64,000 bases of DNA from Mesorhizobium onobrychidis (GCF_024707545.1 NZ_CP062229.1:2585501-2649500); one strand, 5' to 3'; positions 37,748 to 46,112 are shown, numbered from the stretch's first letter. Notes: generated by a model not told the origin, from the letters alone. Numbers and translations: made by a program.

Positions 37748-38215
37748 TTAGCGGTTGCCGTTGCCGGCCACGGCGGTCGAGGCGCGGCTTTCGAAGCCGT
37801 AAAGCGCGAGGCTGAGGGCCCAGACCAGCGCGCTGGCAAACAGTGCCCACCTGAAATCGGAGCCGATCGTGAAGTTCGCCACCGACATCAAGCCGATGGA
37901 CGATGCCCCTCCGACCAGAGCGCCGGCCAACGCGACCGGGTGACGAGTCCGGAACGCTGTGAGCGCCAGCGCAATCAGCAGAACGCCGGTAGCGAGGGCG
38001 TAGCCGCCGAGCACACGGAAAACCTGCGTGAGCCACATCGCAAGACGCGGACCGAAGGCTTCCAGCTCGGCGGCCGAGAGATTCATATAACGGACATCCT
38101 CGGGCAGCAGTGGCGGCCTGAGGGCGATGAAATACAGTCCGATCCCCGCGATGATCATTCCCGCCAGGGCAAGCGTTGCGGACGACATCGTCCATGGATT
38201 GGCTGTAGCTTTCAT
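37748..38215 (-). CDS. Four-helix membrane protein of unknown function
   Basis: 155 residues. Four hydrophobic segments (SATLALAGMIIAGIGLYFIAL, LTQVFRVLGGYALATGVLLIALALTAF, PVALAGALVGGASSIGLMSVANFTIG, WALFASALVWALSLALYGF). An ordered loop PPLLPEDVRYMNLSAAELEAFGPRLAMW links the first two helices. ATG 38215 is chosen because the longer frame has a poor, Ser/Arg-rich start. It lies in the copper cluster between DUF5676 and DUF2933 on one strand; role unknown. Confidence 0.7.
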   Translation of the reverse strand: MKATANPWTMSSATLALAGMIIAGIGLYFIALRPPLLPEDVRYMNLSAAELEAFGPRLAMWLTQVFRVLGGYALATGVLLIALALTAFRTRHPVALAGALVGGASSIGLMSVANFTIGSDFRWALFASALVWALSLALYGFESRASTAVAGNGNR

Positions 38216-38225
38216 GAGGCCCGCC

Positions 38226-38504
38226 CTAACGGCGCCCGGTGGCGACGACGTTGTAGATCGAGGCGTAGACGACACCCGCCACGAGGCCGACGACGCCAAG
38301 GCCGACGATGCCGTAGAGAACACGGCCAGGGCTCATCTGCGCCGCCAGTCTAACCGCGTTGAAGTCGAGCCCGTGCATGAAGGCGCCGAAGAAATCGAGC
38401 GTCGCGCCCGGCCAGATGGCGAAGGCCAAAGCACAGAGCATGCTCATCAGGGCCAGCGTCACGCCCAGCGCAATGCCGACGGACAGAATGCTAAATTTAC
38501 TCAT
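38226..38504 (-). CDS. DUF5676 membrane protein
   Basis: 92 residues, two membrane helices: ILSVGIALGVTLALMSMLCALAFAIWP and LYGIVGLGVVGLVAGVVYASIYNVVA, joined by FFGAFMHGLDFNAVR. It matches the short DUF5676 family often found beside DUF305 and copper pumps. GGAGGAA stands five bases upstream of the ATG. 12 bases separate it from the DUF305 stop. Confidence 0.8.
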   Translation of the reverse strand: MSKFSILSVGIALGVTLALMSMLCALAFAIWPGATLDFFGAFMHGLDFNAVRLAAQMSPGRVLYGIVGLGVVGLVAGVVYASIYNVVATGRR

Positions 38505-38516
38505 GGGTTCCTCCCG

Positions 38517-39062
38517 TCACTTCGCGTGTTGCTTGAGCCATTCCTGCATTGCGGCGATCTCGGCCTGCTGAGCCGTTATGATCTGATTGGCCCAGTTCCT
38601 GACCTGATCATCCTTGCCGAATTGCAGGACCGCACGGGCCATGTCGATCGCCCCTTGATGGTGCGGAATCATCGACTGGACGAAGGCGATATCGGGATCT
38701 TCGGCCTGGATGGCCTGCATCATCGGCCCGTCCATTCGCTTCATGGCATCCATGTAAGTCCTGGAGGCCTCGGGCATGTTGGCAGTGTCCATTGGCATGT
38801 TCTTCATCATGCCGCCGCCCTGCATCATGCCGCCCTGGCCGCCTTGCATCATCTGCTGCATCATGGGCATCATCTTCTGCATCGTTGACATCATCGTCGT
38901 GCACTGTTCAGGCAGCTTGCCCGGCACCGCGTCAGCTGCCGGAGCCGTTGTCGTGGCTTGCGGTGCGTCGCCCTCGGGATGGTGCGGATCCGTCTGGGCA
39001 AATGCCGCGCCCGAAAGAGCTGTGAATGCGGCAAGCGTGATCATTCGAAGGTGGGTCTTCAT
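38517..39062 (-). CDS. DUF305 periplasmic Met/His-rich protein
   Basis: 181 residues. Signal peptide MKTHLRMITLAAFTALSGAAFA, then a Met-rich stretch (MMSTMQKMMPMMQQMMQGGQGGMMQGGGMMKNMPM) likely to bind Cu(I), then the DUF305 core: DAMKRMDGPMMQAIQAEDPDIAFVQSMIPHHQGAIDMARAVLQF. The MIPHHQGAI motif gives paired His ligands. As first gene of the minus-strand copper cluster it may buffer or deliver periplasmic copper. AAAAGGAAAC precedes ATG 39062; a longer frame reaches 39119. Confidence 0.85.
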   Translation of the reverse strand: MKTHLRMITLAAFTALSGAAFAQTDPHHPEGDAPQATTTAPAADAVPGKLPEQCTTMMSTMQKMMPMMQQMMQGGQGGMMQGGGMMKNMPMDTANMPEASRTYMDAMKRMDGPMMQAIQAEDPDIAFVQSMIPHHQGAIDMARAVLQFGKDDQVRNWANQIITAQQAEIAAMQEWLKQHAK

Positions 39063-39228
39063 GACTGTTTCCTTTTCGTTGGTGTGAAGCCGAGGCGAAC
39101 TCTGAGAATGGGTGCGCAAGGCACAGCCGGATCGCCGATACCGGTTTGACTACGCGGATCGTTCGCGCGTTATCGGCCTTGGCGTGCGCTGCTGGGTTCA
39201 ACAGTCCCAAGGCCGCGACGGCGCGATA

Positions 39229-39624
39229 TCAGGCGAAGGTCTGGGGAGGTTGCAGGAGGGCCTCGGGGTCGATGCCTGTTGCCAGAAGCGCCTTGCCCTC
39301 CGTGAAGCGGGCGGTGCCGGACGGGCAATTGACGACCCCACATTCGCCGGTGGCGGAAATGCTTGCAGCACAACAGCCCGATGCGGCCGAGTACGCGCAG
39401 TCGGCGCCGTGCTCGCAACAGCCATCGTTGTGATCAGTTGCCGTGACATCGCCTGTCACCTGGCTTGAGCCGCCAATGGGGGGAACTGCAAACTCGGCAA
39501 TGGCGCCGATATCAGCGCCCATACCCGGACCCTGGCCGGCAAGACCAGCGCCCATGACGACGCTGCCCGCGATCAGAACGAGCATGGAAAGCAAGGCGCG
39601 AAGCTGGGTCAGTCCAATTTCCAT
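39229..39624 (-). CDS. Cys-rich exported protein of unknown function
   Basis: 131 residues. Signal or anchor LRALLSMLVLIAGSVVMGAGLAG, then a Gly-rich part and a cysteine cluster: DGCCEHGADCAYSAASGCCAASISATGECGVVNC, eight cysteines in about 35 residues, which suggests disulfides or a metal cluster. The C-terminus (TGIDPEALLQPPQTFA) is Pro-rich. Next to the copper cluster, a metal-related envelope role is plausible. ATG 39624 follows the FixK-box palindrome by 33 bases. Confidence 0.65.
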   Translation of the reverse strand: MEIGLTQLRALLSMLVLIAGSVVMGAGLAGQGPGMGADIGAIAEFAVPPIGGSSQVTGDVTATDHNDGCCEHGADCAYSAASGCCAASISATGECGVVNCPSGTARFTEGKALLATGIDPEALLQPPQTFA

Positions 39625-39650
39625 CTTCCCAGTGTGGCATAGCTGCGCAT

Positions 39651-39678
39651 CGCGGCTTTGACGCAAATCAAAGCCGCG
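39651..39678. promoter_or_regulatory. FixK box inside an extended 11-base-arm palindrome
   Basis: CGCGGCTTTGA (39651-39661) and TCAAAGCCGCG (39668-39678) are exact inverted repeats around CGCAAA. The centre, TTGACGCAAATCAA (39658-39671), fits the FNR/FixK consensus. The site lies between divergent genes starting at 39624 (33 bases away) and 39773 (101 bases away). Confidence 0.7.
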
Positions 39679-39772
39679 GCTCCGGGGGAGCGCTTAGGTT
39701 GCCGGGTCTCATCCAATACGGATCGGACGTTTTCCCAGGCCCCAAAACCGGGAATGAACCGGAGGTGAGGTG

Positions 39773-40294
39773 ATGCCAGCAATGCCGCGTTCCACCGAGA
39801 CTGCCGTCAGGATAGAAGCCGCGGCCGAGACCGTGTTCGCCTATCTCGATGATCACAGGCATCTCGGGACTCATATGAGCGCCTCGTCGTGGATGATGCT
39901 CGGCTCGAAAATGGACTACGACTTCGATGCACATGAAGCTCGTTTGGTCGGCTCAAAATTTGGATTCCATGGCAAGATACTTGGAATTGCACTGTCTGCG
40001 GAACAGGTGGTTACGATCCGGGTGCCGCCCAGATTGAAGGTCTGGGAAATCATCGGTGTCCCAAATCTCTGGGTGATCGGCCGTTACCGCATGGGCTTCG
40101 AGATCGTCCCCGAATCGAGCAGCTGCCGGCTTCGGGTGTTCATCGACTACGATCTGCCACAAACGGCGCCGGCCCGTTGGCTCGGCCTGATTTTTGCCGA
40201 TGTATACGCACGTTGGTGTACTGACCGGATGGCGAAAGACGCGGCAGCTTATTTCGAGAAGACAGGGGCGCAGACAGTCGCGTCGACCAGTTGA
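39773..40294 (+). CDS. SRPBCC/polyketide-cyclase-like lipid-binding protein
   Basis: 173 residues with the START/Bet v 1 pattern: TETAVRIEAAAETVFAYLDDHRHLGTHM, MDYDFDAHEARLVGSKFGFHGKILGIALSAEQVVTIRVPPRLKVWEIIG and a C-terminal helix GLIFADVYARWCTDRMAKDAAAYF. Such proteins bind hydrophobic ligands. A strong ribosome site (GGAGGTGAGG) precedes ATG 39773; a GTG directly before it is also in frame. It faces the FixK-box palindrome. No signal peptide. Confidence 0.75.
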   Translation: MPAMPRSTETAVRIEAAAETVFAYLDDHRHLGTHMSASSWMMLGSKMDYDFDAHEARLVGSKFGFHGKILGIALSAEQVVTIRVPPRLKVWEIIGVPNLWVIGRYRMGFEIVPESSSCRLRVFIDYDLPQTAPARWLGLIFADVYARWCTDRMAKDAAAYFEKTGAQTVASTS

Positions 40295-40406
40295 TCGAGG
40301 CGGGCCTTGTCGCCACGGGAATCGCCGGAGCGTTCGGTGCATTCCTGAACAAATACGCTCCGATACGGGGTGGCGATGTGATCATTCTGATGCAGGAGGA
40401 AGGTCC

Positions 40407-40676
40407 ATGACTACGTCGCAAAATGCGGTCGAGTTTGGAAAGACCGTTGAGACGATCCCGAATGGCTCCGGAGCTGCGGCCATTCTGGCAGCGGGCATCG
40501 GTTGTGCTGCCATCGGCGTTCTAGCATTCGCGTCCGAGCTGTCGCCCGGACTGCGGGGTCTATTGAATTTCTACAATCCTGTAGGCGCGCTCCCCGGCAA
40601 GACGACCGTAACAATCATCGTTTGGCTCATTGCTTGGTACGGGCTGTCACGGATTTGGCAAAGGGAAAATGGTTAA
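40407..40676 (+). CDS. Two-helix small membrane protein of unknown function
   Basis: 89 residues. First helix AAILAAGIGCAAIGVLAFASEL, loop SPGLRGLLNFYNPVGALPGKTT, second helix VTIIVWLIAWYGLSRIW. GGAGGAAGG stands just before the ATG. The FYNPVGALPGKT loop is distinctive and I recall such proteins in alphaproteobacteria, but know no function. A partner-like membrane segment follows immediately in broken form (see next entry). Confidence 0.7.
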   Translation: MTTSQNAVEFGKTVETIPNGSGAAAILAAGIGCAAIGVLAFASELSPGLRGLLNFYNPVGALPGKTTVTIIVWLIAWYGLSRIWQRENG

Positions 40677-40679
40677 CAT

Positions 40680-40890
40680 GCGCGCCGTCAAGTCGCAGCG
40701 CTCATCTTGCTCGGGATAGGATTCCTACTAACCTTCCCGCCGTTCTGGTACCTTTTCGTGAAAAGTCCGGGTTCGCTGCCGAATCCATCACTGAGCTTAC
40801 CCGTCACGCCGCGATCATCGTCGCTCCCGTCGGTGACTTGGTCCCGATCGCGTTGCGTGCTGTGCGCAAGGGCGGCAAAGTGCCGTCCTG
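40680..40890 (+). pseudogene. Joined remnants: small membrane protein and alcohol dehydrogenase
   Basis: In the frame of the upstream gene, just after its stop, HARRQVAALILLGIGFLLTFPPFWYL encodes one membrane helix without a start codon, ending near 40758. The next part, in another frame, reads REKSGFAAESITELTRHAAIIVAPVGDLVPIALRAVRKGGKV, a piece of the NAD-binding domain of a zinc alcohol dehydrogenase. It breaks off near 40890. Two deleted genes are thus fused head to tail. Confidence 0.5.
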
Positions 40891-40914
40891 GTGCCGTGAT
40901 CTACTCCAACCGGA

Positions 40915-41504
40915 CTATCTGGCCCGCCCACCGAGCTTACGCATTCGTCCAAGCCATTTCGCACGCGTCGCGTCGCTGGCGCCCTCGACCATGCCGAACA
41001 AGGTTTCGCGCACCGGACCGATCCCGACAAAATGGAGTATGCTTCGCCGCATGCCAGCAATGCCGTGGCCGAGGAACCAGAGCTGGTAGAGAAGGGAAGG
41101 CATGCCCATTGTCACCACGAGGCGGGCGGAGCGGCCGCGAAGCAGCGCCTTGGTAAAGCCTTTACCGCTGTCCGGATAGGCGAAGGCCGTTCCCGGCCGC
41201 ATGACCTGTTCCAGAAATGCCTTGAGCAAGGCCGGCATGGTCCCGAGCCAAAGTGGAAAGACAAAGACGATGTGCTCCGCCCAGACGATCGCCCGGCGGC
41301 GTCATTCAGGCTGTCGGGTATCGCGCCGTGTTCGAACTCCTGCATCGTCCGCAGCATCGAAAAATCGAGCGCTGCCAGATCGATTTGTCGCACGACATGT
41401 CCCGCCTGTTTCGCGCCCTCGGCATAGGCTTGCGCCAGACCGCGGCAGAGGCGGTCCGGAGACGGGTCGGGATGGCCGACCACAACCAGGATACGTCGCG
41501 ACAT
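40915..41504 (-). pseudogene. NAD(P)H:quinone oxidoreductase (flavodoxin-like), frameshifted
   Basis: The 5-prime part encodes SRRILVVVGHPDPSPDRLCRGLAQAYAEGAKQAGHVVRQIDLAALDF; then a one-base shift near 41310 (GCCGCCGGGCG) moves to IVWAEHIVFVFPLWLGTMPALLKAFLEQVMRPGTAFAYPDSGKGFTKALLRGRSARLVVTMGMP and on to RKLGGRAR. Joined, these give about 195 residues of an NQO1/KefF-like FMN quinone reductase. Neither half alone is functional, unless the shift is a sequencing error. Confidence 0.75.
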
Positions 41505-41531
41505 GAGTTGCTCCCGGCGTTGTTTGGAACG

Positions 41532-41921
41532 CTAAGGCCGTTCGACCCGTGCCACCTGATAGGTGTGCATGGCGCCGTTGCGTTCGATCGAGACATATTC
41601 TCCGGTCACGAAGCGCTCGTCGCCGAGATGGAAACCGATCTCGTCGTCGCGATCACCGTCGGTATAATCGAAATACCATTGTCCGCCCGGCTTGCGCCGC
41701 AGCCGCCCGATCAGGTCTTCCTCGCCGGTGCGAAAACGGCGCACTCGGCAGGACGCCTGGTGCGACTTCCACTCTTCCGCATCGATCCGGCCTTCGTTCG
41801 TCAACGGAACGAGCACGTCATAGCCCTCTTCGCGGTCACCCTCCGGATGCCCCCTTTCGCGAGCAAGCAGCAGCCGGATATGGCGGAATTTCGAGGTGAG
41901 GTCCTGCAAGCTGGTCATGGC
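41532..41921 (-). CDS. Conserved small protein of unknown function under a FixK box
   Basis: 129 residues, soluble: SLQDLTSKFRHIRLLLARERGHPEGDREEGYDVLVPLTNEGRIDAEEWKSHQASCRVRRFRTGEEDLIGRLRRKPGGQWYFDYTDGDRDDEIGFHLGDERFVTGEYVSIE. Charged, beta-rich ending in a small barrel-like pattern. I recall related proteins in rhizobia but no function. AAGGAG precedes ATG 41921, and a perfect anaerobox lies 46 bases upstream. Confidence 0.75.
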   Translation of the reverse strand, partial: AMTSLQDLTSKFRHIRLLLARERGHPEGDREEGYDVLVPLTNEGRIDAEEWKSHQASCRVRRFRTGEEDLIGRLRRKPGGQWYFDYTDGDRDDEIGFHLGDERFVTGEYVSIERNGAMHTYQVARVERP

Positions 41922-41967
41922 GAACTCCTTTTCACGGAGTTTGATAACGTGGCGGTCGAGTCCGACC

Positions 41968-41981
41968 TTGATCCGCATCAA
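41968..41981 (-). promoter_or_regulatory. FNR/FixK box
   Basis: TTGATCCGCATCAA is a perfect TTGAT-N4-ATCAA site, 46 bases upstream of the start at 41921. Confidence 0.8.
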
Positions 41982-42004
41982 GGAGCTGGAAAGTTTGACC
42001 GGCC

Positions 42005-43258
42005 TCAGACGTTCGGCAGCAGGACCGTGGCGAAGTAACCGGTGATCGCCGCCAGCAGGGTTGCGCCGCCCAAAGGCAACCAGAACCTGACGGGCCCGGC
42101 AAATACGGCCAGCGACAGGCGGCCAATCGCGTTTGCCACCAGCGCCACCAGCACTGCCTGACCCACTGTCCCGACAGGGACCGAATGCTTGACCAGGCGC
42201 AACGCGCTGAGCACCGAGACGTCGACATCGAACGTTCCTGCAAGCGCCGAGGTCGCCAGCAAGCCGCGCCCACCGAATTGAACAGCCAATGCAGCGCTCG
42301 CGGTCGCGACGACGGCAAAAAGCAAGGCGAAAAGCAGCAACGGGCCCAATTCGAATGGATTGCGAGCCAGTGCGCCCTTTTCGCGTTTTCCCTGGTCGTG
42401 GGCCAACATGAATGCGCCGCAGGCGGCGAAAGCGAGCGCCGCGCCAATCGCCGGAATGCCGACTGCTCCAAACACGCTTGGCTCAAGGATCAGCACCACG
42501 GCGCAGACCCGCAGCACCGAAACCATCGCCGCCAGCGAAGCCGCGCCTGCGAGCGGCCGTGGATTGCTCGCGGACGCGGCGTTGCGCGCAAGCGCCATGG
42601 TTACGGCGGTGGAAGATACGACCGCACCAACGAGCGAGCTGACGAGCAGACCGCGCCTGGTTCCCAGGACGCGGACGGCGACATAGCCGGCGAACGAAAT
42701 CGACGCCATCAGCACCGTCAGGAACCAGACCTCCCAAGGATTGAACCCGCCCCAAGGATCCATCGTCCGGTTTGGCAACAAGGGCAAAACGATCGCCGTC
42801 ATCACCGCAAGGATCAGCGCCGAGCGAAGCTCGATCCAGGTCAGTCGCTTCAGGAGACCGTGCAGGATCTCGCGACTGGCAAGGACCGCCGCAAGTGCCG
42901 CCCCTCCGGCAGCCGCGGCCCGATAGTCACCGGCGACCGAAAGTGCACCGAGCGCAAACACGCCAAGGCCGGCGATCACCCCCGTGACGCTGAAATCCTC
43001 GTCTTGGGCCGCCTCGCGCGCCTTGTACCAGGCGAAGATTGCTGCAAAGGCGATGAACCCGCCGACCAGCACGGAAACTGCACCGAGCGCATCGGCGAGC
43101 GCTGCGAGAATGCCGCCGAGCAGGCCGGATATGCCGAATGTGCGAATGCCGGCCGTGCGGCTGCGGTCCGGTGCGTCCCGCTCGCGCCAGCCGCGCTCCA
43201 ATCCGACGAGGAGACCGATTGCCAGGGCCAGTCCAAGCCGGGCGATGAGCGTATCCAT
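42005..43258 (-). CDS. MgtC/SapB-DUF4010 membrane protein
   Basis: 417 residues with about 11-12 membrane helices. The N-terminus LARLGLALAIGLLVGLERGWRERD...AGIRTFGISGLLGGI is the MgtC/SapB signature; the rest (LILAVMTAIVLPLLPNRTMDPWGGFNPWEVW, LLVSSLVGAVVSSTAVTMALAR, LATSALAGTFDVDVSVLSAL) is DUF4010. MgtC relatives influence magnesium and membrane-potential homeostasis; what this fusion transports is not known. It is last of a minus-strand operon after thioredoxin, with a 13-base gap. Confidence 0.85.
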   Translation of the reverse strand: MDTLIARLGLALAIGLLVGLERGWRERDAPDRSRTAGIRTFGISGLLGGILAALADALGAVSVLVGGFIAFAAIFAWYKAREAAQDEDFSVTGVIAGLGVFALGALSVAGDYRAAAAGGAALAAVLASREILHGLLKRLTWIELRSALILAVMTAIVLPLLPNRTMDPWGGFNPWEVWFLTVLMASISFAGYVAVRVLGTRRGLLVSSLVGAVVSSTAVTMALARNAASASNPRPLAGAASLAAMVSVLRVCAVVLILEPSVFGAVGIPAIGAALAFAACGAFMLAHDQGKREKGALARNPFELGPLLLFALLFAVVATASAALAVQFGGRGLLATSALAGTFDVDVSVLSALRLVKHSVPVGTVGQAVLVALVANAIGRLSLAVFAGPVRFWLPLGGATLLAAITGYFATVLLPNV

Positions 43259-43271
43259 GGTTGGCGCGGCC

Positions 43272-43727
43272 TCAGGCGGCGACAGTTGGCAGACGGTCGC
43301 GAACCCATCTGACGATCTGCCCCACCGTCATCGCGCCGGATGTGCGCGCAATTTCACGCCCGCCATGGAAGAGGATCATCGTCGGGATGCCGCGAATGCC
43401 GAACTTTGCCGAAACAGCCTGTTCCTTGTCGGAGTTGAGCTTGATCAAGCGGACATGGGGTTCCAGTTCGTTGGCCGCCGCCTCGTACGCCGGCGCCATC
43501 ATCTGGCAGGGGCCGCACCAGGGCGCCCAGATGTCGACCACGACGGGAAGGCTGCTGCGCGTGATCTGGCGATCGAAAATCTCAGCGTTGACGTCTTGCG
43601 GGTGTCCCGAAAACAGTTTGATCCCGCATCTCCCGCATTTTGCCTCCAAAGCATTGTGGGCCTGCGGCAGACGGTTGACCCCGCCACATTCGCTGCAAAC
43701 CACGAAATCCTGCTGTGCCATGGCCAT
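43272..43727 (-). CDS. trxC: Thioredoxin 2 with zinc ribbon
   Basis: 151 residues. An N-terminal zinc ribbon, CSECGGVNRLPQAHNALEAKCGRCG, is followed by the thioredoxin fold with active site VVDIWAPWCGPCQMMAPAYE and the cis-Pro loop GIRGIPTMILFHGG. This is the TrxC architecture, a cytoplasmic disulfide reductase often linked to oxidative stress. The ATG at 43721 is an alternative start. It lies between a P1B ATPase and an MgtC-like gene on one transcript. Confidence 0.9.
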   Translation of the reverse strand: MAMAQQDFVVCSECGGVNRLPQAHNALEAKCGRCGIKLFSGHPQDVNAEIFDRQITRSSLPVVVDIWAPWCGPCQMMAPAYEAAANELEPHVRLIKLNSDKEQAVSAKFGIRGIPTMILFHGGREIARTSGAMTVGQIVRWVRDRLPTVAA

Positions 43728-43748
43728 TCACCGATTTGCCGTCGTCTA

Positions 43749-45602
43749 CTATGCGCGCCCGAGACGTCCATCGCCAAGAGCGCGCAGCGCGTTAAGGATG
43801 ACCGCGACGTCGATCCCTTCCTGAAGCAATGCGCCTGCCACTGGCGTGATCTGCCCCATGGCTGCGGCAGCCATCGCCAAAGCCGAGAGCGCGAGCCCGG
43901 CGATGATGCTTTGCAGGGCAATCGCGCGGGTGCGTTGGGCAATCCGCATCGCTTCGGCGACCGGCTGCAACCTGTCGGCCAGTATGATGACGTCGGCCGC
44001 CTCCGAAGAGGCCGTTGCACCGCGGGCACCCATGGCAACACCGACCGTCGCGGCGGCGAGGGCAGGGGCATCGTTGATACCGTCGCCGACCATCATTGTG
44101 GGTGCCTGCGTTTTCTCGACCTCGACTGCCGCGACCTTTTCGGCGGGGGTGGCATTGGCGACTATCACATCGAGGTCAAGCAAGCGGGAAATGCGCTCGG
44201 CCGCCACGCTGTCGTCGCCTGTAAGCATGACGACACGCTTGATGCCGGCTTGCCGAAGTTCGCCCAACGTATCCCGTGCGTCCGTTTGCAAGGCGTCCCC
44301 GAATGTAAAAACACCGGCAAGGCGCTTGCCAAGCGCAACAAAGACCCTCAGCACCGGCTCGTCCCGGTACCGGTCTTCGCCGCTTCTCGCCCAGGTCGGT
44401 AGCGGTTTGTGAGCGAGCACGAGATGACGCGAGCCCGCCGCGATCGACACGTTCTCGACTTGCCCCTTCAGGCCGGCCCCACGGTACTCGCGAACATCGC
44501 ACGGATGCGAGAGCTGCAGGTGCCTGGCGCGCGCCGCTCGGGCGATCGAGTCGGCGAGCACATGGTGCGAGGCCTGTTCCAGCGATGCCAACAGTCGCAG
44601 AAGCTCGTCGGGATCACGGCCGGGCGCCACGTCGATTTCGATCAGCTCGGCGCCGCCGATGGTCAAGGTGCCGGTTTTGTCGAAGATCGCGGTCCGAGCC
44701 TGTGCAAGGGCCTCCAGCGCCGCAGAGCCCTTCATCAGGATGCCGCCATGCGCGGCGCGTGACACGCCGCCAATGAAAGCAACGGGGGCGGCGAGGATGA
44801 GCGGGCAAGGTGTAGCGACCACCAGGACGGCGAGCGCTCTGATCGGATCGCCGGAGACGTACCAGGCGATGCCGGAAACCAGCAACGTGACAGGGAGCAG
44901 GAACAGGGCGAAACGATCGGCCATCCGGATAAAGGGGGCTTTCGCCGTCTGCGCCGCCGCAACCATGCGAACGATCGCCGCGTATGTGCTTTGTTCGGAC
45001 AGGGCTGAAGCCCGCATGCTGAAAGCCTCGCCCGCATTGACGGTGCCGCTACGCAGCAGGTCGCCGGCGCTGCGGCGTTCCGGCAAAGGTTCGCCAGTCA
45101 CAGCGGACTCGTCGAGTGAGGCCGAAGCGTCGAGCAGGACCCCGTCGACAGGCAGCAACTCACCAGCGCGCACGAGGAGGTGGTCGCCGACGGTGACGTC
45201 CTCAACAGCGATGGTTTCTATCCCTTGTGTCGACTTCCGGTGCGCAACGCGCGGCGACCTGTCTGTCAGCGCCTTGAGGTTGCGCTCCGCGCGCCCACGG
45301 GCAAAATCCTCAAGCACCGTGCCGCCGGCATACATGATCGCGACCACTATTGCGGCCAGGGGTTGGCCTAGCAGCAGGGCTGCGGACATCGAGACCAGTG
45401 CGATGGCATCGACGCCGAAGCGGCCGATCCAGAAATCGCGCAATATGGAGATGGCGAGAGCAGCAACTACAGGCAAGGTCGCCACCGCCCAGATCGTGCC
45501 GGCCTCAACGGGGCCAAGACCGGTTCGCCAAATCCCGATGCCGACCGCCAGCCCCAGGACGGCGATGACCAGCAAGGCGCGGCGCAGGACAGACTCGTTC
45601 AT
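43749..45602 (-). CDS. P1B-type ATPase with TPC motif, no HMA domain
   Basis: 617 residues. It starts directly with membrane helices and has no N-terminal metal domain. Core motifs: [32 protein letters not shown] (an HH in place of the usual HP), MLTGDD and VGDGINDAPALAAATVGVAMGARG. The ion-site helix reads VVATPCPLILAAPVAF, TPC rather than CPC, as in the P1B-4/P1B-5 pumps for Co, Ni or Fe. The rhizobial Nia pump, induced in nodules, has TPC plus a hemerythrin tail, which is absent here. ATG 45602 was chosen as the start of homology, 34 bases after the DUF302 stop. Confidence 0.85.
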   Translation of the reverse strand: MNESVLRRALLVIAVLGLAVGIGIWRTGLGPVEAGTIWAVATLPVVAALAISILRDFWIGRFGVDAIALVSMSAALLLGQPLAAIVVAIMYAGGTVLEDFARGRAERNLKALTDRSPRVAHRKSTQGIETIAVEDVTVGDHLLVRAGELLPVDGVLLDASASLDESAVTGEPLPERRSAGDLLRSGTVNAGEAFSMRASALSEQSTYAAIVRMVAAAQTAKAPFIRMADRFALFLLPVTLLVSGIAWYVSGDPIRALAVLVVATPCPLILAAPVAFIGGVSRAAHGGILMKGSAALEALAQARTAIFDKTGTLTIGGAELIEIDVAPGRDPDELLRLLASLEQASHHVLADSIARAARARHLQLSHPCDVREYRGAGLKGQVENVSIAAGSRHLVLAHKPLPTWARSGEDRYRDEPVLRVFVALGKRLAGVFTFGDALQTDARDTLGELRQAGIKRVVMLTGDDSVAAERISRLLDLDVIVANATPAEKVAAVEVEKTQAPTMMVGDGINDAPALAAATVGVAMGARGATASSEAADVIILADRLQPVAEAMRIAQRTRAIALQSIIAGLALSALAMAAAAMGQITPVAGALLQEGIDVAVILNALRALGDGRLGRA

Positions 45603-45636
45603 ACGATTTCTCTCAACCTTGATGGTCCCCGCGGCG

Positions 45637-46023
45637 CTAGAGTTCGCTGACCATCTCCTCAAGCAGGCGCCGCACGTCTTGCGCCACTTCCGCAAGTCCG
45701 GGATTGTCGATCGCGCCCATCGAGGCGACCGGATCGACCGCCGCGACCTCAACCGTTCCCGGTGCGATCTCCGTGACGATGACGTTGCAGGGCAGCATGG
45801 TTCCGATCTTGTCCTCTGTCTGCAGCGCACGCCACGCGAAATGCGGATTGCATGCCCCTAGGATGACGTAGGGTTTGAAATCAGCGCCGAGCTTGGTCTT
45901 CATGACCTGCCTGACGTCGATCGAGGTCAGGACGCCAAAACCCTTGTTTGCGAGCTTGTTGGTCACGTGGTTGATTGCCGTAGCGAACGGCATGGCGACG
46001 GTCTTGCTGAAATAGTAGCTCAT
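45637..46023 (-). CDS. DUF302 protein
   Basis: 128 residues: YYFSKTVAMPFATAINHVTNKLANKGFGVLTSIDVRQVMKTKLGADFKPYVILGACNPHFAWRALQTEDKIGTMLPCNVIVTE, the full DUF302 domain, with Cys residues in GACNPHFA and LPCNV that are conserved in the family. No function is established; it is often found with thioredoxins and metal pumps. ATG 46023 is preferred over the longer frame (GGAGC upstream). It heads the operon DUF302, P1B ATPase, trxC, mgtC-like, led by a FixK-type box 66 bases upstream. Confidence 0.8.
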   Translation of the reverse strand: MSYYFSKTVAMPFATAINHVTNKLANKGFGVLTSIDVRQVMKTKLGADFKPYVILGACNPHFAWRALQTEDKIGTMLPCNVIVTEIAPGTVEVAAVDPVASMGAIDNPGLAEVAQDVRRLLEEMVSEL

Positions 46024-46089
46024 CAAATGCTCCAATTGTTTAGCGCGACAGCTCGCGCAACAGTTAATCGCGATGATCAGGAGAACGCT

Positions 46090-46103
46090 TTGATCCAACG
46101 CAA
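46090..46103. promoter_or_regulatory. FixK-type box, originally between divergent genes
   Basis: TTGATCCAACGCAA fits TTGA-N6-GCAA. It is 66 bases upstream of the DUF302 start. Removing the IS481 element and one target copy would put it 50 bases from the GTG of the PatZ-like gene at 47162. Confidence 0.65.
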
Positions 46104-46112
46104 CGACCAGGC

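Noticed and set aside
42185..43312. Plus-strand frame of 375 codons opposite the MgtC-like gene
   Set aside because: Shadow of a clear membrane protein gene; composition unlike a protein and no ribosome site.
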